DNA of 64,000 nt from Actinomyces sp. oral taxon 414 (GTDB lineage: Bacteria > Actinomycetota > Actinomycetes > Actinomycetales > Actinomycetaceae), in assembly GCF_001278845.1 (NCBI RefSeq), contig NZ_CP012590.1, positions 2,666,001 to 2,730,000 on the forward strand. The letters run 5' to 3'. Both the position numbers and the translations under genes were made by a program. The notes beneath the pieces were generated by a model. It searched no databases. It was not told the origin of the DNA and saw nothing but the letters and a program-made list of their open reading frames with translations. Shown here one piece after another: positions 26,384 through 36,773 of this stretch (the first letter of the stretch is position 1; each line of letters begins with the position of its first letter).

Positions 26384-26962
26384 GCCCGCGGCCCCCGGAG
26401 CGGGCCCGTGGACCATGACCACGCCCCGCCCGCCCTCGAAGGTGACGCCCGCGTACTCCTCGACCCGCTCCGTCTGCGTGAAGCCGACCGCCAGGTGCAG
26501 CCCGATCAAGGCGTGGTCGTCGGCGTTGACGACGCCGACCACGGGCTCACCCGGGTCAATGGCCGCCACCGCGTCCACCACTGCGCTCAGCAGCGCCCGG
26601 CCAATGCCGTGGCGGCGGGCCCGCGGGTCGACGACGAGCCCGGAGACCGTCCACCTCTCGGGGCGCCCGGTCCCCAGATCCCCCGGCAGCACGAAGGCGC
26701 CGGAGAGGGCGACGGGGGCGAGCCGGTCGTCGTCGGCCTCTTCCTCCCCCGCCTCCTGCTCGACCGGCATGAGGGCGAGCAGAAGCACCGGCAGCGCCTC
26801 GATCATCCGGGGCGCCTGCGCCAGGGCCTCCTCGACGCCGGTCCCCCGCAACGCCAGCAGGCGGGCGACGCGGGCGGCGTCGCCGGGCGAGGCGGGGCGG
26901 ATCACGAGTCCCGCGGCGGATCCGCCACGGGACTGGGGGGCGCGGCCGGCGACGTCGTTCAC
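26366..26962 (-). CDS. GNAT family N-acetyltransferase
   Basis: A 198-residue protein. After a short N-terminus the GNAT fold begins at LVIRPASPGDAARVARL. SGLVVDPRARRHGIGRALL near residue 108 is the acetyl-CoA pyrophosphate loop (R-x-x-G-x-G/A). HLAVGFTQTERVEEY is the last strand-helix. The acceptor is unknown. An acidic insertion (EEEADDD) lies in the middle. The GTG start at 26962 is 7 nt after AAGACT. Confidence 0.82.
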   Translation of the reverse strand: MNDVAGRAPQSRGGSAAGLVIRPASPGDAARVARLLALRGTGVEEALAQAPRMIEALPVLLLALMPVEQEAGEEEADDDRLAPVALSGAFVLPGDLGTGRPERWTVSGLVVDPRARRHGIGRALLSAVVDAVAAIDPGEPVVGVVNADDHALIGLHLAVGFTQTERVEEYAGVTFEGGRGVVMVHGPAPGAAGGPGGG

Positions 26963-27025
26963 GGGGCCAAGTCTTCCACGCCGCCCGCCGCGGTCGGGGC
27001 GGGCGGCGGGCGTAGATTCCTGCGC

Positions 27026-27549
27026 ATGAAGGCAGTCCGCCCCGGCATGCTGATCGGAACCGAGCTGCGCCCGACGCCGCGGGGCGGGGACGGCGCTCCC
27101 CTGCGCGTGCGCCCGGCCTGGTGGCGCGAGCTGCGCGAGCGGCCCGACCCCGCCAATCCCGAGCGCATGCCCACGCCCCTGGGCGGGGCCGCCTCCGTCT
27201 GGCGGGGGCCCCGCGCCCCATGGGCCCGGTGGCCCGGACGCGGCGGGCGGGCCGAGGGACCTGGTGCGGCTCCTGCGCTCGGGGGGCGGGGCATCGCCGA
27301 TTCCGCGTCGTCGGATACCGGCCAGTGCGGCTCCTGCGCTCGGGGGGCGGGGACGTCTCCCGTCCGGTCGTGGTGCAGGCCGGGGCGGAAGAGAATCAGA
27401 TCGTGGTCCATGCCCGCTGGTACCGCGACGCGCTCCTGGCCAGGGGCGCGAAGATGGGCTACCGGGAGATCAGGGGAGGACACGATTACGCCTGGTGGCG
27501 CCACGGGATCCTCGACGCCCTGGTTGAGCTGGAGGACGGGGGGGGCACT
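27026..27549 (+). pseudogene. Enterochelin-esterase-like gene remnant
   Basis: The start is well formed: TAGATT, 7 nt, ATG, then MKAVRPGMLIGTELRPT. The segment PDPANPERMPTPLGGAASVW resembles the hinge before the catalytic domain of Fes-type esterases. The frame then collapses, and in another frame the end of an esterase reappears as GYREIRGGHDYAWWRHGILD, with the catalytic His region. Most of the catalytic domain, including the Ser elbow, is missing. A 28-bp direct repeat (GTGCGGCTCCTGCGCTCGGG) at 27264-27291 and 27325-27352 lies at the junction, so internal deletion through repeats is likely. It was probably once used in ferric-siderophore release. Confidence 0.55.
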
Positions 27550-27733
27550 GACCGGGCCCCGCGATCGGGGTCGCCGGCGGGCCCGCCGACGGTGGAACGG
27601 CGCAATCCCGCCCCGACCCGTCGTCCCCAACGGGCCCGGAAGAACGGTTGTCCACAGGGCTCGACCAGGGGCGTAGACCGGGGGCGGCGCCCGTCCCTAC
27701 CCTCCGACCATCAGCCCCGGAGAGGAGAGCCCC

Positions 27734-28744
27734 ATGAGCCCCGCCAACCGCCGTCGTCCCGATTCCCCCGCCCGCCCGCGCCGGCCCGCCCACACCGGCG
27801 CCGCCTTCGGCCTGGCCGGGCCGTGCACCCGCGGCGGGGACCCGGATGAGACCACCGTCATGGAGATCGCTCTGGCCATGCGCCAGAAGCTGGCCGACGC
27901 GGGCATTACCACCGAGCTCGCCCACGGCGAGTCCGGCATCGAGCTGCACGGCACCGGCGAGCACGAGGAGATGGTCAACCGCCTGGAGCGGATCGTCTTC
28001 GAGCTCGCCGGTCACGACCGCAGCGAATGGGACCGCATTCTGGACGTGCATGTGGACCAGGCCGTCCGGATCCTCGCGAGCGTCAAGAAGTGGCCCGGCA
28101 CGCCCGAGCAGTGGCGCGCCGCGGTGCGCACGCGCCTGATCGACCCGGACGTCTCCTGCCGGTACGGGCCGCCGGTGCACCGGCCCTTCGGCGGCAATCT
28201 CGTCCTGGCCCTGTACCTGCGGCTGGACGGCGGGGTCGCGCAGATCCGCCCCGAGCACCTTGAGGACTGCCCGCTGAGCACCGACGAGCTCTTCGAGGCC
28301 GGTCAGCGCAATACCGACCGCGCGCCCCTCGTCCACCGCGGGCCGATCGGCGCCGGGGCCTGGGCGCTGCACGGGGAGGGCTTCTTCACCGCCTCGAAGG
28401 CCGCGAATCTCGGGGCGGTCCTGGGCGAGATCGACGTCGGGGCCAACGCCGGCGTGCTCTTCTGCCTGCCCCACAAGCACGTGCTCGGCCTCCACCCGAT
28501 CGACCCGGACGACCCGTACTGGGCGCTGAATTCGATGGCGCTGCTCCACCGCGACGAGACCGACCGGCATGTGGACCCGATGCTCTCGCCCTTCATCTTC
28601 CACCGCGCCCCCACCGGCGAGGTGGAGGCGGTGGCCATACCGGGCGGGGTCGTCTACGACGACCCGCACACCCTCGTCCTGCCCGCGCCGCTGTTCGACG
28701 CCGTCCTCGACGCCGCCGGCTGCGAGAGCAGCCCGGTGCGATGA
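27734..28744 (+). CDS. Conserved protein, possibly DUF1444/YtpQ-like
   Basis: A 336-residue soluble protein without signal peptide or membrane segment. The family was not firmly recognised. The middle contains LVLALYLRLDGGVAQIRPEHL followed by STDELFEAGQRNTDRA, a layout reminiscent of YtpQ-type proteins, in which a predicted strand is followed by a helix ending in A-x-x-N. Later segments are GANAGVLFCLPHKHVLGLHPI and LNSMALLHRDE. The first 35 residues are Arg/Pro-rich. The ATG at 27734 has a clear GAGAGGAGAG Shine-Dalgarno. The function is unknown. Confidence 0.6.
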   Translation: MSPANRRRPDSPARPRRPAHTGAAFGLAGPCTRGGDPDETTVMEIALAMRQKLADAGITTELAHGESGIELHGTGEHEEMVNRLERIVFELAGHDRSEWDRILDVHVDQAVRILASVKKWPGTPEQWRAAVRTRLIDPDVSCRYGPPVHRPFGGNLVLALYLRLDGGVAQIRPEHLEDCPLSTDELFEAGQRNTDRAPLVHRGPIGAGAWALHGEGFFTASKAANLGAVLGEIDVGANAGVLFCLPHKHVLGLHPIDPDDPYWALNSMALLHRDETDRHVDPMLSPFIFHRAPTGEVEAVAIPGGVVYDDPHTLVLPAPLFDAVLDAAGCESSPVR

Positions 28745-28794
28745 GCCCGCCGGCGGATCGGGCGCCCGCCCGGGCCGGGGCGCCGAGAACGGTC

Positions 28795-29808
28795 TCAGAT
28801 CTCCTGGACGGGGCGCCGCCGGAACCCGCGCAGGGTGAATCCGGCGCCGAGCAGCCCGGCGGCGAGCACCAGTCCGGTCAGGGTCACGCCCGTGACCGGA
28901 AGGGGCCCCCACCCGGAGGACGAAGTCCGTTTGGAGTCGCCGGGCGGGGCCACCGCCACGGGGGCCGGGCTCGACTCCGCCGCGGCGGAGTCGCTCGCCG
29001 GCGCGTTGTCGACGGGCAGCGCTCCCGGGTCCGAGGTCCCCGCGGCGGTGGTCGCCCCGGCGGCCTGGGGGGTCGCCGGCGCCGTCGGCTGCTGCACGGC
29101 CGTCTCCGGCGCGTCCGGCTTCTCCGCCGGGGCGGCGGGGACTTCCTCGACGGTCTCGGGGGCGGAGGGCTCCGGGGCGGCGGGGGTCGTCGGGTCGGGC
29201 GAGGCCGATGCGGACGGCTCCTGGGTGGCGGTGGGCGCGCCGTCGGTCCGGGTGAGTCCGGCGCCGGCGGGGTCCGGGTAGGTCGCGAGGCTCTGGGTCG
29301 CGTACCAGGAGTCGGTGGAGGCGTTGTAGGCGATGCCGATGCCCACGGCGTTGGCGTCGTCGGCTGTCATCTTGGCGCGGTCCTCCCCGGAGGCCGCCCA
29401 CTGTTCGAAGATCTGTCGGGCGATGTCGGCGCCGTCGGCCTTGGCCTGCACGGCGACGACCTGCGCGCTCGAGGTCGAGCCCGCCGGGTAGGAATTAGCG
29501 AAGTCCGGCCGGTTCGAAATGGAGCCCTCGGCGGCCATGCGCTCGGACTGGCCCTGGGCGGCGGCGTCGAGCTGGACGTACCGCACGAGGGGGGCGCGCC
29601 CCAGGCTGGCGCGCAGCTCATTGACCTGGTCCAGGATCGCGGCGGCGTAGACCTCTCCTTCCGCGCCGACTGGGGTCGGGTTGGCCACGACCGCGACAAC
29701 GGCGACCGGACCCTGCGGCACAGGGGTCGCAGAGGCAGCCGCCAGGGGAGCGGCAGCGGCAAGCGCTGCGGCGGTCAGCGCCAGCGGGAAGCGGGCGGGG
29801 GTCCTCAT
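28795..29808 (-). CDS. CAP-domain surface protein with LPXTG-type anchor
   Basis: A 337-residue cell-wall protein. Signal peptide MRTPARFPLALTAAALAAAA is followed by a CAP/SCP-like domain (ILDQVNELRASLGRAPL, then AQGQSERMAAEG and GIGIAYNASTDSWYATQ). The CAP histidines seen in SCP proteins are not obvious, so it may be a diverged bacterial type. Then come about 110 residues rich in Pro, Ala, Glu and Thr (wall spacer), LPVTG, a membrane helix and the basic tail RGFRRRP. A housekeeping sortase would link it to peptidoglycan. GAGAGGAC precedes the ATG and TATCGT further upstream may be its -10 box. Confidence 0.8.
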   Translation of the reverse strand: MRTPARFPLALTAAALAAAAPLAAASATPVPQGPVAVVAVVANPTPVGAEGEVYAAAILDQVNELRASLGRAPLVRYVQLDAAAQGQSERMAAEGSISNRPDFANSYPAGSTSSAQVVAVQAKADGADIARQIFEQWAASGEDRAKMTADDANAVGIGIAYNASTDSWYATQSLATYPDPAGAGLTRTDGAPTATQEPSASASPDPTTPAAPEPSAPETVEEVPAAPAEKPDAPETAVQQPTAPATPQAAGATTAAGTSDPGALPVDNAPASDSAAAESSPAPVAVAPPGDSKRTSSSGWGPLPVTGVTLTGLVLAAGLLGAGFTLRGFRRRPVQEI

Positions 29809-30151
29809 CGGTCGTCCTCTCGAGTCGGGACCTGGCTACGATAGCCCATATGAGGGTCGCCGGTCACGGCGAGATAACAAATCAGTGCTCACTGAGGGCG
29901 GGGATATAACCTCAGACTTCACACCCCTCCACTGTAGCACCGAACCGTGGGAGACGGGAAGGCGCGCGCGGCCGCGGCGCCCCGGGCGTGCGGCCGGGGC
30001 GCGCGTCCGGGGCGCCGGCGCCCCGGACGGAGAGAAGTACCCATTGGGACCGGGTGCGCGCACCGCCGATCATCGGTCCTGCACCGGTCCCGGCCACCGG
30101 TGGAACCCGACCGCCGTCCGGACGAATCAACGCCAGACAAGGAATCAGCAC
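29809..30151. promoter_or_regulatory. Divergent non-coding region between two exported-protein genes
   Basis: 343 bp without a convincing gene. A small palindrome TCAGTGCTCACTGA lies at 29882-29895. TATCGT on the minus strand (about 29845) suits the CAP gene. The rightmost 200 bp form an untranslated leader for the lipoprotein. Confidence 0.35.
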
Positions 30152-30718
30152 GTGAGCACCACAACACTCAGGCGCATTGTGGCCCTGTCCGCCGCGGTCG
30201 CCCTCGCGCTCGGCCTGAGCGCCTGCGGCCACAGCGGCACGAGTGGCTCCGCCGCATCTTCCGGCGCCGCGACGAGCGCTCCGAGCGCCGCCGCCCCGAG
30301 CGCCCCCGCCCCCGGAGCCTCCGCGATCCCGACCATCCCCGACAACCCGCACGCCGAGGTGTCCGCCGGCGGCTCCTACACCGCCTCGGTCGACGGCTCG
30401 CCCTATGTCATCGACGACGCCACCGTCGCCTGCGCCAAGGCGGAGGGCCTGACGACCCTCACCGTCGCCTCCCCCAGCAACCTCGGGGGCAAGGGCATCG
30501 TCGTGGTCCTCAACGACTCCGGCGGCGTCTACGGGCTCACCATCGCGGTCGAGGACGGTGAGCGGATCGGCTACTCCGAGAACACGCCCATTGGCAGCGC
30601 CAAGGTCACGGTCAACGGCTCGACCTACACCATCACGGGCAGCGCCCCGTACATGGGCACGAGCAGCCCGGTCTCCGTCGGGCTCAAGTCCTACGACCTC
30701 ACCATCACCTGCTCGTAA
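30152..30718 (+). CDS. LpqH-like lipoprotein (mycobacterial 19-kDa antigen family)
   Basis: A 188-residue lipoprotein. The N-terminus ends in the lipobox LSAC near residue 25, followed by a Ser/Ala/Pro tether. The body matches LpqH layout: SYTASVDGSPYVIDDATVAC, NLGGKGIVVVLNDSG, GERIGYSENTPIGSAKV and TYTITGSAPYMG, including the two Cys residues expected to form a disulfide (ATVAC and the final ITCS). LpqH proteins are surface lipoproteins of unclear function. The GTG at 30152 was chosen because AAGGAA lies just upstream and the signal peptide begins there. Confidence 0.82.
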   Translation: MSTTTLRRIVALSAAVALALGLSACGHSGTSGSAASSGAATSAPSAAAPSAPAPGASAIPTIPDNPHAEVSAGGSYTASVDGSPYVIDDATVACAKAEGLTTLTVASPSNLGGKGIVVVLNDSGGVYGLTIAVEDGERIGYSENTPIGSAKVTVNGSTYTITGSAPYMGTSSPVSVGLKSYDLTITCS

Positions 30719-30800
30719 CGCCGCCGGGGGCGGGCCCCGGGGCCGGGCCGGGGGCGGACCCCCGCGTCATTGACGGAGCCGGCCCGTTAGCATCGCCCCC

Positions 30801-31568
30801 ATGACCTCTCACGCGACGCCCTCCGGGGCGGAACCCTCCGGCTCGACGCCCCCCGCCGCGCCCGCCGCCCTCCGCGCCCTGCCCGACCCGGGACCCATGG
30901 CGCTCCAGCCCGAGGAGCCGCAGGCGCCCGCCTGGTTCGCCTGCGGGGCGCGAGCCTTCGCCGACCGCGTCCTGGCCGCCCTGGGCCGGCCCGCCGGCCG
31001 CCCCGGGATCATCGCGGTGGACGGACGCAGCGGCGCGGGCAAGACCACGGTCACCTCGCGGCTGACCGCCGTCGTCCCCGACGCGCGGGTACTGCACATC
31101 GACGACCTCGACTGGAACGAGCCACTCTTCCAGTGGGACCGCCTGCTGGTCGCCGCGCTGACCGACCTGCGCCGCGACGGCGCCCTCGATATGACGCCCC
31201 CGGCCTGGCCGCGCCACGGGCGCACCGGCTCCATCGTCATCCCCGCGGGCGCGCCGCTGGTGATCGTGGAGGGCACGGGCTCGGGGATGCGCGCCGTCAC
31301 CGACCTCGTCGACGTCCACATCTGGATGCAGACCGACGACGACGTCGCCGAGCGGCGCGGCATCGCCCGGGACACGCGGGACGGCACGAACGGCGACGCC
31401 GAGGAGTCCGTCCGCTTCTGGCACTGGTGGATGAGCGGGGAGCGCCCCTTCTTCGCCGCCGACCGGCCCTGGGAGCGCGCCCGCTTCATCGTCTCCGGTC
31501 AGGCCCTGCCCGGGCTGGCCGACGGCGAGATCGCCTGGGCGGACGGGCCGCTGCTCCCCCGCCGTTGA
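30801..31568 (+). CDS. P-loop kinase, uridine-kinase-like
   Basis: A 255-residue cytoplasmic protein. A Pro/Ala-rich N-terminus precedes IIAVDGRSGAGKTTVTSRL near residue 70 (Walker A GRSGAGKT). VLHIDDLDWNEP is the substrate/Walker-B-like segment of uridine kinase relatives, and DTRDGTNGDAEESVRFWHWW follows the lid. The nucleoside or other acceptor is not known. The ATG is leaderless, 7 nt after TAGCAT (30788-30793). Confidence 0.72.
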   Translation: MTSHATPSGAEPSGSTPPAAPAALRALPDPGPMALQPEEPQAPAWFACGARAFADRVLAALGRPAGRPGIIAVDGRSGAGKTTVTSRLTAVVPDARVLHIDDLDWNEPLFQWDRLLVAALTDLRRDGALDMTPPAWPRHGRTGSIVIPAGAPLVIVEGTGSGMRAVTDLVDVHIWMQTDDDVAERRGIARDTRDGTNGDAEESVRFWHWWMSGERPFFAADRPWERARFIVSGQALPGLADGEIAWADGPLLPRR

Positions 31569-31608
31569 CGCCGGCCCGGCCGCTGCCATCTGGCCGCCCG
31601 CCGCGCCC

Positions 31609-33420
<1,812 letters not shown>

Positions 33421-33460
33421 TCAGCCGGTCGGGCCCGGAGCGGAGCGGAGTCGGCTGGCG

Positions 33461-34285
33461 TCAGCTGGTCGAACCCGTGGCGGGGCCGGCGGGCGCCGGC
33501 GACGCGGTCAGGACGTCGCCGAGGGCCGCGGTCACGGTGCGGACGGCGTCGGCCAGGCGGACCTTCTGCGGCTCATCCGGCGCGTCCGGGGAGCCCTGCT
33601 CATTCACAGCGCCCGGCGCGTCCGAGGGCCCCGGCGAGCCCGGGGAATTCGGGGAGTCCGGCCCCGCCCCGCCCCCGTCGCGGTTTTCGCCCCGGGACCC
33701 GGGCCCGGCCTCGTCGTCGCACCCGGGCCCAGCGCCGGCGCGCCCGGCCCCGCACCCGCCGCGGGAACCGCCCTTACCGGCCCACATGCCCATGGCGGTG
33801 CGCTGGATCGCCATGGCCATGGCGACGACGGCGCGGACCCGGGGATCGTCGGGCGCGGCCCTCAGGCGCCGCGCGACCGCCTCCGTCAAGGAGGAGGAGA
33901 TCGCCCACAGCCGCTCGTGGACGGCCCGCTCCACCTCCGGGTTGTCGCGGACGACCTCGGGGCAGGCCAGGAGCCAGTCGCGCTCGGGCTCGACGGACTC
34001 GGCGCTGGAGGCGAGGAGGGAGCCGAGGTCCTCCAGCAGGGTGCCGGTTCCGGACACGAAGGCCTCGACGTCGTCGGGGTCGGGCGGATCCAGCCCGACG
34101 ACGATGAGGTCGGCCTTGGAGGAGAAGTGGTTGAAGACGGTGCGGCGGGAGACCCCGGCGAGGGCGGCGACGTCGTCGACCGTCATGGCGACGTAGCCGC
34201 GCTCGCGGGTCAGGCAGAGTGCCGCCGCCCGGATGGCGGCGCGGGTGCGGCGCGCGTGGGCGGTGCGGAGGTCGGGTCTGGTCAC
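33461..34285 (-). CDS. TetR/AcrR-type transcriptional regulator
   Basis: A 274-residue repressor. The N-terminal helix-turn-helix is visible: RAAIRAAALCLTRERGY, MTVDDVAALAGVSRRTVFNHF, SSKADLI. The ligand-binding part is long enough for a TetR fold to about residue 175. A Gly/Ser/Pro/Asp-rich insert of roughly 70 residues then separates it from the last helix (KVRLADAVRTVTAALGDVL), which is unusual. The GTG start is 6 nt after CATAGT, which overlaps a dyad at 34296-34325, so autorepression and control of the downstream efflux gene are expected. Confidence 0.85.
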   Translation of the reverse strand: MTRPDLRTAHARRTRAAIRAAALCLTRERGYVAMTVDDVAALAGVSRRTVFNHFSSKADLIVVGLDPPDPDDVEAFVSGTGTLLEDLGSLLASSAESVEPERDWLLACPEVVRDNPEVERAVHERLWAISSSLTEAVARRLRAAPDDPRVRAVVAMAMAIQRTAMGMWAGKGGSRGGCGAGRAGAGPGCDDEAGPGSRGENRDGGGAGPDSPNSPGSPGPSDAPGAVNEQGSPDAPDEPQKVRLADAVRTVTAALGDVLTASPAPAGPATGSTS

Positions 34286-34291
34286 ACCTCA

Positions 34292-34325
34292 ACTATGCAC
34301 CCAGTGCAGGATTGCACTCCATGCA
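34292..34325 (-). promoter_or_regulatory. Promoter and operator of the TetR-efflux operon
   Basis: CATAGT (34297-34292) is the -10 box. Next to it GCACCCAGTGCA and TGCACTCCATGC (within 34296-34325) form an imperfect dyad (9 of 12 positions symmetric) around GGAT. Position and symmetry fit a TetR-family operator. Confidence 0.5.
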
Positions 34326-34574
34326 GAGGTCCGCGAGATTGGTCACTCGTCCCCGGCTGTGCCCCGGTGATCGCGTCCGCGCTCAGGGATCGCACCGGCT
34401 GTCCTCGGCACCGACATCGCCGACCAGGCGGTCCAGTCCGCAGCCCAGACCGACGATGTCGGCCCCGGGGTCCGCGGGGCGCCTCCCCCGATGGGCCGTT
34501 TCCGCTCATCGCACGGGCGGGGCGCGATCACGGTGGGGCGCATGGGACTCTTGGGACGGACCCAGGCGGGGGCG

Positions 34575-34694
34575 TGTCCAAATCTGCCACAAAGGCGTCC
34601 CACGACCGGATCGGCCGCAAGAAGAAGCGCAGAATACCAACGATTCTCCTCGCGCACTCCGGCGTGATCCGGGCCTTTGTGGCAGATTTGGACA
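34575..34694 (+). repeat. 120-bp dispersed hairpin repeat, family 1, copy C
   Basis: Exactly 120 bp with perfect 22-bp inverted ends beginning TGTCCAAATCTGCCAC. GCATGGGACTCTTGGGAC lies upstream near 34539, as in copy A. It sits in the 643-bp divergent gap between the TetR and Fic genes (34286-34928), which otherwise holds only promoter dyads at its two ends. Confidence 0.85.
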
Positions 34695-34858
34695 ACTTGC
34701 GCCGTCGCGGACTCCGGGAGAGACACCGCCGGACCAATTTGTGCTACCACGACCGCACCTCTCGACACCGCCCCCCGGTCCCCGACCGGATCCGCACCGC
34801 CCCGGAAGAGTCGACCCCCGCCGCCTTCGGCCAGGGTGGCGCTCCGGCCGAGTCCATG

Positions 34859-34912
34859 ACACGTTAATCACTAACGTGTGATGATCGACTGTTGTACGAC
34901 ACGTTGTGCAAC
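34859..34912 (+). promoter_or_regulatory. Two dyads upstream of the Fic gene
   Basis: ACACGTTA-ATCAC-TAACGTGT (34859-34879) is a perfect 8-bp inverted repeat. GTTGTACGACACG ... TGCAAC (34891-34912) is an imperfect 22-bp dyad with 16 symmetric positions. Both are within 70 nt of the Fic start. The Fic protein has a C-terminal helix-turn-helix and may bind here itself. Confidence 0.5.
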
Positions 34913-34928
34913 ATCTTGAGGAGGATTG

Positions 34929-36269
34929 ATGGGACGGTGGGTCACCCGCTTCTGGGAGAACACGCACGAGGGCGGCCTGCGCCGCCGGGACCGGCGCTCC
35001 GGGAAGTACCGGGCGTACGTTCCCGACCCCCTGGTGGGAGCCGCCCTGGTTCTGAGTCCGAGCACCGAGACACTGGCGGCCCGGGCGGAGACGCGCGTGC
35101 GGGCCCTCGGCGCCCTGCCGGATATGGCGGGGATCGCGCGGTTCCTCCTGCGCAGCGAGGCGATCGCCTCTTCCCGGATCGAGGGAATGGCGCCGTCGGC
35201 CCACAGGGTCGCCCTGGCCGAATTGGCGCAGCAGGAGGAGGTCAGGGGGCTGAGCGAGCAGGCCCGCGCCGTCGCCCGCAATGTGACGCTCGTGCGCGCG
35301 GCGGTGGAGGAGCTCTCCGGCGCGCGGCCGGTGACCGTCGACCGTCTGCTGGCCCTTCATCGCAGTCTGCTGCCCGACTCCCCCGAGCACCATGGCATCC
35401 GCTCCACCCAGAACTGGGTGGGGGGCTCCTCCTACCACCCGCTGGATGCCGACTTCGTGCCGCCGCCGCCCGAGCTGGTGCCGGATCTCGTCGCGGATCT
35501 GCTGACGTACCTCAACGGCGCCACCCACGCCCCGCTCATTCAGGCGGCGCTCGTGCACGCCCAGTTCGAGACGATCCACCCCTTCGCGGACGGCAACGGT
35601 CGAGTGGGACGGGCGCTCATCCACACGGTGCTGACGCGCCGGGGGCTCCTCGCCGGCATGATTCTGCCGACAAGCCTGGTCCTGTCGATGCTGAGCAACG
35701 AGTACGTCGGGGCGCTGTCCCGCTTCCGCGAGGCGGAGGGCCCCGGCGGGCCGGGCACCGAGCCGAACCGGCCGGGCGCCGTCAACCCCGGCGGACCGGG
35801 AGAGCAAGGCAGGCCCGGTGGCCGCGACGCGTGGATCTCGTTCTTCCTCGAGGCCGTCGTACTGGCCTGCGACCAGGCGGAGAGGATCTCCACCGAGCTG
35901 GCGGGCGTACGGGAGGAATGGAATGAGAGTCTCCAGAAGTGGGTCGCCCGCGAGGGCGGCGGCCGGGCACTGCGGAAAGACTCGGCGGCCCTGCGGATCC
36001 TGGAGGGTCTGCCGGGCGCCCCGGTCCTCACCATCGCGACGGCGTCGAGGATCTACGGCGTCTCGCGCACGGCCGCATCCCGGGGCCTGGAGACCCTGCG
36101 GGCCGCGGGCATCCTGGCCACGGAGTCGATCGGGGCCGGGCGGCGGGCCTACACGGCGCGCGCCGTCCTGGACACGATCACCTGGGCGGAGCGCCGCCTG
36201 GCGAGCACGCGCTTCGACACCCGCGTCTCCGCACCCACGCGGGCTGTCCCCGCGAGGCCCGCGCAGTAG
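34929..36269 (+). CDS. Fic family AMP-transferase with C-terminal winged helix
   Basis: A 446-residue protein. The N-terminal domain carries the inhibitory helix motif SSRIEG (residues about 81-86), so it belongs to the self-inhibited class II group. The catalytic motif HPFADGNGRVGR near residue 216 is complete and includes the essential His. A Gly/Pro/Asn-rich insertion lies near residues 275-300. The C-terminus (ILTIATASRIYGVSRTAASRGLETL-like region) is a helix-turn-helix. It probably adds AMP to a protein target using ATP. The start is ATG 34929 behind GAGGAGGA; TTG 34926 is too close to it. Confidence 0.88.
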   Translation: MGRWVTRFWENTHEGGLRRRDRRSGKYRAYVPDPLVGAALVLSPSTETLAARAETRVRALGALPDMAGIARFLLRSEAIASSRIEGMAPSAHRVALAELAQQEEVRGLSEQARAVARNVTLVRAAVEELSGARPVTVDRLLALHRSLLPDSPEHHGIRSTQNWVGGSSYHPLDADFVPPPPELVPDLVADLLTYLNGATHAPLIQAALVHAQFETIHPFADGNGRVGRALIHTVLTRRGLLAGMILPTSLVLSMLSNEYVGALSRFREAEGPGGPGTEPNRPGAVNPGGPGEQGRPGGRDAWISFFLEAVVLACDQAERISTELAGVREEWNESLQKWVAREGGGRALRKDSAALRILEGLPGAPVLTIATASRIYGVSRTAASRGLETLRAAGILATESIGAGRRAYTARAVLDTITWAERRLASTRFDTRVSAPTRAVPARPAQ

Positions 36270-36290
36270 GGCCGACGGCGAGCCCGGGGC

Positions 36291-36737
36291 TCAGGCGCGG
36301 CGGGCCTCGTAGGCCTCGATCTCGCCGACCTTGAGGCCGTAGTCGCTCGTGGGGTCATGGCGCAGGTCGAGCCAGATGTCGATGAGCGCCCAGGCCGCGG
36401 GCGCCGCGATGACATTCTGACCCATGCACAGGATCTGGGCGTCGTAGTTCTCCACCGAGCCGCGCACGGTGATCAGATCGTGGGCGGTCGCGGCCCGCAC
36501 GCCCGGGACCTTGCCCGCGGCGATGGCGGTGCCCACGCCGGTGCCGCAGATGAGGATGCCGCGATCGGCCTCCCCCTCGGCAATCGCCCGGCCGGCCCGG
36601 AAGGAGACCTCCGGGTAGGTGATACCCGGCGCGGACAAATCAACCACGGAGCTCACGCGCCGGTCGACGGCCAACCGCTCCTTGATCGCATCCTTCAACA
36701 CGGTTCCGTTGCCCGGGGCGCCAATGACGAGTCGCAT
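36291..36737 (-). CDS. RpiB/LacAB-family sugar-phosphate isomerase
   Basis: A 148-residue enzyme. GILICGTGVGTAIAAGKVPG near residue 62 holds the catalytic Cys of the RpiB family. TAHDLITVRGSVENYDAQIL and MGQNVIAAPAAWALIDIWL match the rest of the fold. The N-terminus MRLVIGAPGNGTVLKDAI differs from ribose-5-phosphate isomerase (no GSDHAG), so the substrate may be another aldose or erythrulose phosphate. GGGAGG lies 8 nt before the ATG. No sugar-transport genes adjoin. Confidence 0.8.
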   Translation of the reverse strand: MRLVIGAPGNGTVLKDAIKERLAVDRRVSSVVDLSAPGITYPEVSFRAGRAIAEGEADRGILICGTGVGTAIAAGKVPGVRAATAHDLITVRGSVENYDAQILCMGQNVIAAPAAWALIDIWLDLRHDPTSDYGLKVGEIEAYEARRA

Positions 36738-36773
36738 GCGCCAAGCCTCCCAGGTCCCGCCGCGGAGGGCGAG

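Noticed and set aside
23706..27029. Plus-strand open frame of 1107 codons
   Set aside because: Runs across GtrA, PTH2, M48 and GNAT genes in a wrong frame; composition is Gly/Arg/Pro-rich throughout.
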